Assembly: GCA_002498845.1 (NCBI GenBank) | Contig: DAJC01000041.1 | Coordinates: 1 to 17,739 of the forward strand | Direction of reading: 5' to 3' | Source: Thermoplasmatales archaeon UBA509 | GTDB taxonomy: Archaea > Thermoplasmatota > Thermoplasmata > Thermoplasmatales > Thermoplasmataceae | Length of the DNA: 17,739 bases | Made by a program: the position numbers and the translations under genes | Notes under the pieces: model-generated | Databases searched by the model: none | What the model was told of the DNA's origin: nothing | Seen by the model: the letters and a program-made list of their open reading frames with translations, nothing else | In this document: piece by piece, positions 13,775 to 17,739 of the stretch | Position numbering within the stretch: the first letter of the stretch is position 1 | Layout of the letters: each line of letters begins with the position of its first letter

Positions 13775-14956
13775 CTACCTGGTCTTTGAGACTATCCTTA
13801 TTATGTCAGAATTGGCCAGGACATGGTCTTTCCCTATGACCCGCCTTGTCCTGCAGTCAACTGCCCTGATGAAGCCTTCGCCGATATCAGTATGTATCTT
13901 GAAAGCTAGATCCAGCGCTGTGGATCCTGAAGGCATAAGCAGTGCATCCGGGAGCACGTTTCCCTTATTGTCCTCCCACGTGCTTTCATCAACGACCGGG
14001 AATACGATGACATAGCCAAGTTTTTCCTGAACTATCATGCCCATTATTTGCGATATGAGAGTTATGCCGGGATCCCTGAAGAATTCCCGGATTCGGTCCA
14101 GTGCCGCCGACTGCTGCCTGCTTGCGGAGCCTGTAATTACAAAGTTCCTGGGACCGCCTTTAATCATTCCCGATTTCAGTGCCTTCTCAAAGGCAAGCTC
14201 GAATTCTCCGGAAACGAGGTATAGCCCGGGATATTTCTGTAAGAGTTCGTCCCTAGAATCCGGTTCCATGTTATCGGCTTTGTTGGCAATCCGAAACACT
14301 GGCTTCATGAACTCAAATATGACTTCCGAGAATCGCATTGCATCTTCCTCGGTCCACAGCATGAACCTGGCAGGGAATGATCCCCTTGAGAAAATAAGGG
14401 AAACCTGCTTTTCTGTCAGTCCAAAGGATGCTATCTTCCTGTGGAGGGATCTATCAGGTTTTTCACCCGATGAATCCGCCTTCCTTGCAAACTTCTCCCA
14501 GTCCCTGTAAATCCTGTCAGCAAGCCACTGCTTTATCTCACCTTCTATGGTGTCTATGTCTTCCCAGGGCTTCCTTCTGGCCTGGATGGGCGTTCCGTCC
14601 GGAGCTGTGAGCCCGGATCCGTCGATTATGTGGCAGAGCGCCTCGGAATCCCGGAGATTGTCCAGGAACTCATTCCCCATGCCCTTTCCCTGGCTTGCGC
14701 CCGGAATTAGGCCGGGAACATCTATGATCTCAATTGGCACATGCCGTATGCCATTTTCACAGTATCCCTCACGTGGATTGCACTGTTTCCCGATTTCTGT
14801 GTGGGGACATGGAGTTTCTATGTAGGTCACTCCCACATTTGGTTTCAGTGTTGTGAATGGATAATTGGCAATATCAGCATGGCTCCTTGTCATTGCAGAG
14901 AAAATCGTGGACTTCCCAACGTTTGGTTTTCCGACAAGGCCTATCTTTACTGTCAT
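13775..14956 (-). CDS. Obg/YchF-related GTPase with C-terminal TGS domain (archaeal type)
   Basis: This is a translation- or ribosome-associated P-loop GTPase. The P-loop GKPNVGKST is at residues 9-17, the G2 region around Thr35/Thr36 (YPFTTLKPN) and the G3 site DVPGLIPGA at 79-87. The G4 motif is NKAD, so GTP specificity is expected, unlike bacterial YchF, which has NxxE and prefers ATP. The C-terminal TGS domain includes ALLMPSGSTALDLAFKIHTDIGEGF. A Cys-bearing insert (CPHTEIGKQCNPREGYC) lies between G2 and G3, as in archaeal and eukaryotic members. At 393 aa it is full length. It is last in the egsA-UPF0179 operon, 13 nt after the UPF0179 stop, without a clear Shine-Dalgarno site. The precise role is unknown. 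Confidence 0.92.
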   Translation of the reverse strand: MTVKIGLVGKPNVGKSTIFSAMTRSHADIANYPFTTLKPNVGVTYIETPCPHTEIGKQCNPREGYCENGIRHVPIEIIDVPGLIPGASQGKGMGNEFLDNLRDSEALCHIIDGSGLTAPDGTPIQARRKPWEDIDTIEGEIKQWLADRIYRDWEKFARKADSSGEKPDRSLHRKIASFGLTEKQVSLIFSRGSFPARFMLWTEEDAMRFSEVIFEFMKPVFRIANKADNMEPDSRDELLQKYPGLYLVSGEFELAFEKALKSGMIKGGPRNFVITGSASRQQSAALDRIREFFRDPGITLISQIMGMIVQEKLGYVIVFPVVDESTWEDNKGNVLPDALLMPSGSTALDLAFKIHTDIGEGFIRAVDCRTRRVIGKDHVLANSDIIRIVSKTR

Positions 14957-14969
14957 TTCTCAGGCATCT

Positions 14970-15407
14970 TCAGTGAAAATTTACCAGTACCCTTTTCATG
15001 TTGTATCCCTTGGGGCACTCTATCTTTTCCTCAACTTTCTTGATGGTTACCTTGGAGCCCTCCCTCATGTGGATAAGATTGCAGGTCTCGATATGGGGAC
15101 ATGTGAAATGATCGCAATCCATGGACTTCATGGTCACTGATGATCCTTCCTGAAGCTTCCTTCCGGCCTGGAGATTGACGTACTCGGGAAGTTCTTCAAC
15201 CTCAATTGTGGAAACCTTGTCCTGATCATATACAAAGCACGGGTTTTCCTTGTCCCTGACCTTTGTTATCCTGTATTTCCGGCCCGGTTCAAGGTTGAAG
15301 CACACGTTCTTTATCCTGCACTCAGCACAGCCTACAAGGGGTCCAACAAACCTGAACTCCAGACCCTCCTTTGCAAGATCGATTCCTATTAATGAAATTT
15401 TAGCCAT
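14970..15407 (-). CDS. UPF0179 family protein
   Basis: This is an archaeal protein family of unknown function. The 145-aa protein starting MAKISLIGIDLAKEGLEF has the expected size. Eight Cys form two similar sets: Cys27, 30, 36 and 57, and Cys98, 103, 109 and 131, suggesting two metal or iron-sulfur sites in a duplicated fold. GRKYRITKV and GSSVTMKSM/GSKVTIKKV look like small beta-barrel strands. The ATG at 15407 has a GGTG site 8 nt upstream and follows the egsA stop by 16 nt. A longer reading from 15464 would overlap egsA and is not supported. It is the middle gene of an egsA-UPF0179-GTPase operon. A metal-dependent role is inference only. Confidence 0.9.
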   Translation of the reverse strand: MAKISLIGIDLAKEGLEFRFVGPLVGCAECRIKNVCFNLEPGRKYRITKVRDKENPCFVYDQDKVSTIEVEELPEYVNLQAGRKLQEGSSVTMKSMDCDHFTCPHIETCNLIHMREGSKVTIKKVEEKIECPKGYNMKRVLVNFH

Positions 15408-15423
15408 GATGCCGACACCGGTT

Positions 15424-16482
15424 TCAGATGATGCCCGTAATTTCGAGAGCCTTTTCCGCAGCATTGGTACTTATGTCCTTTTCGCCCAGAATGGTGTATC
15501 TCTCGGGCCTTATCCTGTGGGCGGTTGATAACGCCTTAATCACCACAGTGTCAGGTATGTTATAATCTTTAGCCCGGATGGAAAGCCCCATGCGTGAATA
15601 TGCATTGGCAAGGACCTGCCATTCCCCTCCGTGCAGAAACATTGAGACAACAGAACCCATGGCGCACTGCTCGCCGTGGATGGATGCACCGGGATTTGAC
15701 ATTTCAAGGGCATGCGCAAGCAGGTGTTCACTGCCGCTGGCCGGACGTGAGTTTCCTGCGATTGCCATGGCAGTACCGGAGGCCAGTATCTGTTTTGTCA
15801 CAAGCCAGACTGATTCTTCCACTCCTTCCATTACCATGTGGCTCTTTTCAAGGAGTTCCCTTGCAGCATACTCAGAAATAGCTGCGGCACTTGAGCTGTA
15901 CTCTTCACCGTGCAGCCTGTTGGCAAGTTTCCAGTCCAGGAGGGCAGTGAGGTTCGATATTACATCTGCGGCTCCGGCCCTGAGGTACCTGAATGGCGCC
16001 TTGGACAGTATATATGTATCAGCTATGATAGCTATTGGCATGGAAGCTTCCTGAGATACCGTGAGCTTCTCATTCCTGATGGAGGCACGAGGAGATGCGA
16101 TACCATCATGACTCGGCGACGTTGGAACGCTTACGAACGGGACACCCATGTCGAAGGCGGATTTCTTGGCAAGGTCTATCTTTGTCCCGCCACCCACTCC
16201 AACAATAAGGCCTATGGAAAGTTCTTTGGCCTCCTCTTCAATGTTCTTGAGATTTAATATGTCAGCCTTGTCTGCCTTGATGACATGGACTGAATATCCA
16301 GAATCTGTTAAAAGCGTCTCTATTTCCCTGCCGGCCAGGTTATACGTGATATTGCCTGTAACAACCAGAATGGAACCGGCTCTCATGTACCTGCCAACCA
16401 CTGGAACTATGTTCGGCAGAACGCCATGCCCCACATATACATCCCTGGGGAACTGCATGGTCTTGAATTTCTCGAATTCCAT
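15424..16482 (-). CDS. egsA: sn-glycerol-1-phosphate dehydrogenase
   Basis: It reduces dihydroxyacetone phosphate to sn-glycerol-1-phosphate with NAD(P)H, making the archaeal phospholipid backbone in the cytoplasm. The nucleotide-binding motif GVGGGTKIDLAK (95-106) and TSPSHDGIASP (121-131) are diagnostic. The Zn ligands are visible as Asp173 (GAADVISN) and the His residues in SEHLLAHALE and IHGEQCAMG. The start at 16482 (352 aa, MEFEKFKTM) is exactly 26 nt from the TTTATATC box; ATGs at 16497 and 16494 would lie upstream of the predicted transcript start. It heads an operon with UPF0179 and a GTPase. Enzyme identity is very secure. Confidence 0.96.
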   Translation of the reverse strand: MEFEKFKTMQFPRDVYVGHGVLPNIVPVVGRYMRAGSILVVTGNITYNLAGREIETLLTDSGYSVHVIKADKADILNLKNIEEEAKELSIGLIVGVGGGTKIDLAKKSAFDMGVPFVSVPTSPSHDGIASPRASIRNEKLTVSQEASMPIAIIADTYILSKAPFRYLRAGAADVISNLTALLDWKLANRLHGEEYSSSAAAISEYAARELLEKSHMVMEGVEESVWLVTKQILASGTAMAIAGNSRPASGSEHLLAHALEMSNPGASIHGEQCAMGSVVSMFLHGGEWQVLANAYSRMGLSIRAKDYNIPDTVVIKALSTAHRIRPERYTILGEKDISTNAAEKALEITGII

Positions 16483-16504
16483 TTCGCATATCATCATGTA
16501 CGTG

Positions 16505-16512
16505 GATATAAA
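16505..16512 (-). promoter_or_regulatory. egsA: TATA box of the egsA operon
   Basis: On the minus strand TTTATATC is centred 26 nt before the ATG at 16482. This argues for a leaderless mRNA starting there and against the upstream ATGs at 16494 and 16497. Confidence 0.65.
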
Positions 16513-16571
16513 TCTTAACCTTGTGGGATTTAACGTTTGCCGTCTGTAGTTCAGATTTTCCAGCTAAAGAT

Positions 16572-17432
16572 TCACTTATTGCCGAATCTGTATACGCCAA
16601 CCGCCATACTGCTGTTGGAATATGAAGCATAGGAATCCCCGGTGATGGCTATCACTCCTGCAAGGACTCCATTGAACCCATCAATTTCCCGCTTTATTAT
16701 ATCCTCAAGGTTTTCAGTTCCAATCTGATGATATATGCTGTAGCAGAGGCTTCTCTTCATTATTTCCTCTCCAATGCCTGTTGCTACGACAGCCCCCTTA
16801 TCACCAGCGAACAATCCTGCACCCGGTATGGGAGAATCTCCCACCCTGCCTCGCATCATGGGAGAAGACCCCCCTGTAGAGACTGCAGCGGCAAATTTTC
16901 CGGATACTCTCGCAACAGCACCAACAGTATCCTTGTTTTCTGGAATCCCGAAAATTCCAGCATATTTCATGTAAGACGCATATCTCTCGGGAATATCTTT
17001 TTCTGCACCGGATAAGATTTTCAGGGCCTTTCTGTAAAGCTCCTCAGTCCTGGGGGTCGACGGATCGTAATCCTCATATCCGATCCTTCTGGCAAATGCG
17101 ACTGCACCGTCTCCTGAAAGCATTACATGGGGCGTTCTCTCCATTATTGCCCTTGCCACCAGTATGGGATTTTTCACTCTCTCAATATTCACAACTGAAC
17201 CTATGGAGCCAGCCATCATCACTGCAGCATCCATCTGTATTGTTCCATCTATGCGCTTCACCGAACCGGTTCCAGCGTTGAAATCAGGATCGTCCTCCAT
17301 CATCCTTACGGCTTCCACCACACTGTCCAGCGCCCCTGACTGCCTGAAGGACTCACGGGCATATCTTTCAAGCCGTGGATTATAGGACCGATCTGAGCCT
17401 GCACCTGAGTGGATAAGGAGAACATCTTCCAT
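16572..17432 (-). CDS. Isoaspartyl peptidase/L-asparaginase (N-terminal nucleophile type)
   Basis: This plant-type asparaginase family member hydrolyses beta-aspartyl peptides or asparagine after self-cleavage. Autocleavage should occur before Thr169 in NKDTVGAV, giving alpha (1-168) and beta (169-286) chains. Substrate-site motifs STGG (185-188), RVGDSPIPGAG (196-206) and TGIGEEI (218-224) follow, and the N-terminal IHSGAG and FNAGTG blocks are present. At 286 aa it is typical. No signal peptide is seen, so repair or turnover of isoaspartyl residues in the cytoplasm is a likely role, useful in a hot or acidic lifestyle (inference). The ATG is the only nearby start and lies about 22 nt from a TATA box at 17451-17458. 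It is probably monocistronic. Confidence 0.93.
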   Translation of the reverse strand: MEDVLLIHSGAGSDRSYNPRLERYARESFRQSGALDSVVEAVRMMEDDPDFNAGTGSVKRIDGTIQMDAAVMMAGSIGSVVNIERVKNPILVARAIMERTPHVMLSGDGAVAFARRIGYEDYDPSTPRTEELYRKALKILSGAEKDIPERYASYMKYAGIFGIPENKDTVGAVARVSGKFAAAVSTGGSSPMMRGRVGDSPIPGAGLFAGDKGAVVATGIGEEIMKRSLCYSIYHQIGTENLEDIIKREIDGFNGVLAGVIAITGDSYASYSNSSMAVGVYRFGNK

Positions 17433-17450
17433 ATGGGGTCATCCCGAGCT

Positions 17451-17458
17451 TTTATAGA
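17451..17458 (-). promoter_or_regulatory. TATA box of the asparaginase-family gene
   Basis: On the minus strand TCTATAAA is centred about 22 nt before the ATG at 17432, a little closer than the 26 nt seen elsewhere. On the plus strand the overlapping TTTTATAG could serve a small open frame at 17486. Confidence 0.45.
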
Positions 17459-17485
17459 ATTTTTGCCAGCTCAAATTTGCCGGCT

Positions 17486-17584
17486 ATGAGCAAAGAAAAG
17501 TCAATGCCTGCGGATCGTTCTTCGGTTCTCAGGACATGCCTGAACCTGATTGCCTTGGCACATATGCCTCTAAAGCGCAAATGA
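17486..17584 (+). CDS. Possible 32-aa small protein
   Basis: A short open frame (MSKEKSMPADRSSVLRTCLN followed by a hydrophobic stretch and a KRK end) starts about 6 nt after the start point predicted from TTTTATAG (17450-17457). It is basic and resembles nothing I recognise. No Shine-Dalgarno site is needed if near-leaderless. A chance frame of this length is quite likely, so the call is tentative. Confidence 0.2.
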   Translation: MSKEKSMPADRSSVLRTCLNLIALAHMPLKRK

Positions 17585-17607
17585 AGCTCGCAAGTGTTAA
17601 ATAGATT

Positions 17608-17615
17608 TTTTATAT
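17608..17615 (+). promoter_or_regulatory. TATA box upstream of tRNA-Val
   Basis: TTTTATAT predicts initiation near 17637, leaving about 30 nt of 5' leader before the tRNA. A weaker CATATAGG at 17638-17645 is centred 26 nt before the tRNA 5' end and is an alternative. Confidence 0.5.
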
Positions 17616-17667
17616 GTGCGACAGCAGCCATCTATCCCATATAGGACAACAATTCCAGGATGGTTAA

Positions 17668-17739
<72 letters not shown>

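Noticed and set aside
15408..15464. Longer N-terminus for UPF0179 starting inside egsA
   Set aside because: The extra 19 residues overlap the egsA C-terminus, while the ATG at 15407 has a GGTG site and matches the family start.
16483..16497. ATG at 16497 or 16494 as egsA start
   Set aside because: Both lie only 12-15 nt from the TATA box centre, upstream of the expected transcript start; the ATG at 16482 has the normal 26-nt spacing.

Overview
The window is archaeal, and its features point to a moderately thermophilic, acidophilic Thermoplasmata (Thermoplasmatales-like) genome; I cannot name the genus. Archaeal markers are sn-glycerol-1-phosphate dehydrogenase (ether-lipid backbone), deoxyhypusine synthase, archaeal-type ribosomal proteins S12 and S7, a UPF0179 protein and an NKxD-type Obg/YchF GTPase with a TGS domain. 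Arg is mostly AGG and Ile often ATA. Most first genes have a TATA box (often TTTATATC) centred about 26 nt before the start codon, so they are probably leaderless; internal operon genes instead carry GGAGG or GGTG Shine-Dalgarno sites. I used this rule to choose starts for the MFS, isochorismatase-family and egsA genes.

Layout. 1-3470: a three-gene operon for a molybdenum hydroxylase (FAD, 2Fe-2S and Mo subunits) of the xanthine dehydrogenase/aldehyde oxidoreductase type, not true CO dehydrogenase. 3470-3657: a spacer with a poly-T stop and unusually ordered RNA-like structure. 3658-7280: cupin, TIGR01777 sugar-epimerase-like protein, ornithine-cyclodeaminase/mu-crystallin family enzyme, a divergent 95-aa unknown sharing its TATA box, and deoxyhypusine synthase. 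7464-9865: MFS transporter plus M20D amidohydrolase, probably uptake and hydrolysis of an N-acyl or peptide-like conjugate. 9866-10197: AT-rich spacer. 10204-12233: isochorismatase-family hydrolase, then two hemerythrin-like (HHE) proteins bracketing a small winged-helix protein, with repeat or palindrome sequences in the two HHE promoter regions. 12318-13312: rps12-rps7, detached from its usual archaeal partners. 13515-17432: zinc-ribbon protein, then on the minus strand egsA-UPF0179-YchF-like GTPase, and an isoaspartyl peptidase/L-asparaginase. 17668-17739: tRNA-Val(GAC).

This is mostly ordinary core and metabolic chromosome. I see no insertion sequence, CRISPR array, phage genes or defence system. 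The best candidates for something undescribed are the HHE/winged-helix/HHE locus with its operator-like sequences, the interleaved inverted repeats at 3520-3590, and the compact Mo-subunit with an altered pterin-loop motif. Function beyond family level is inference throughout.
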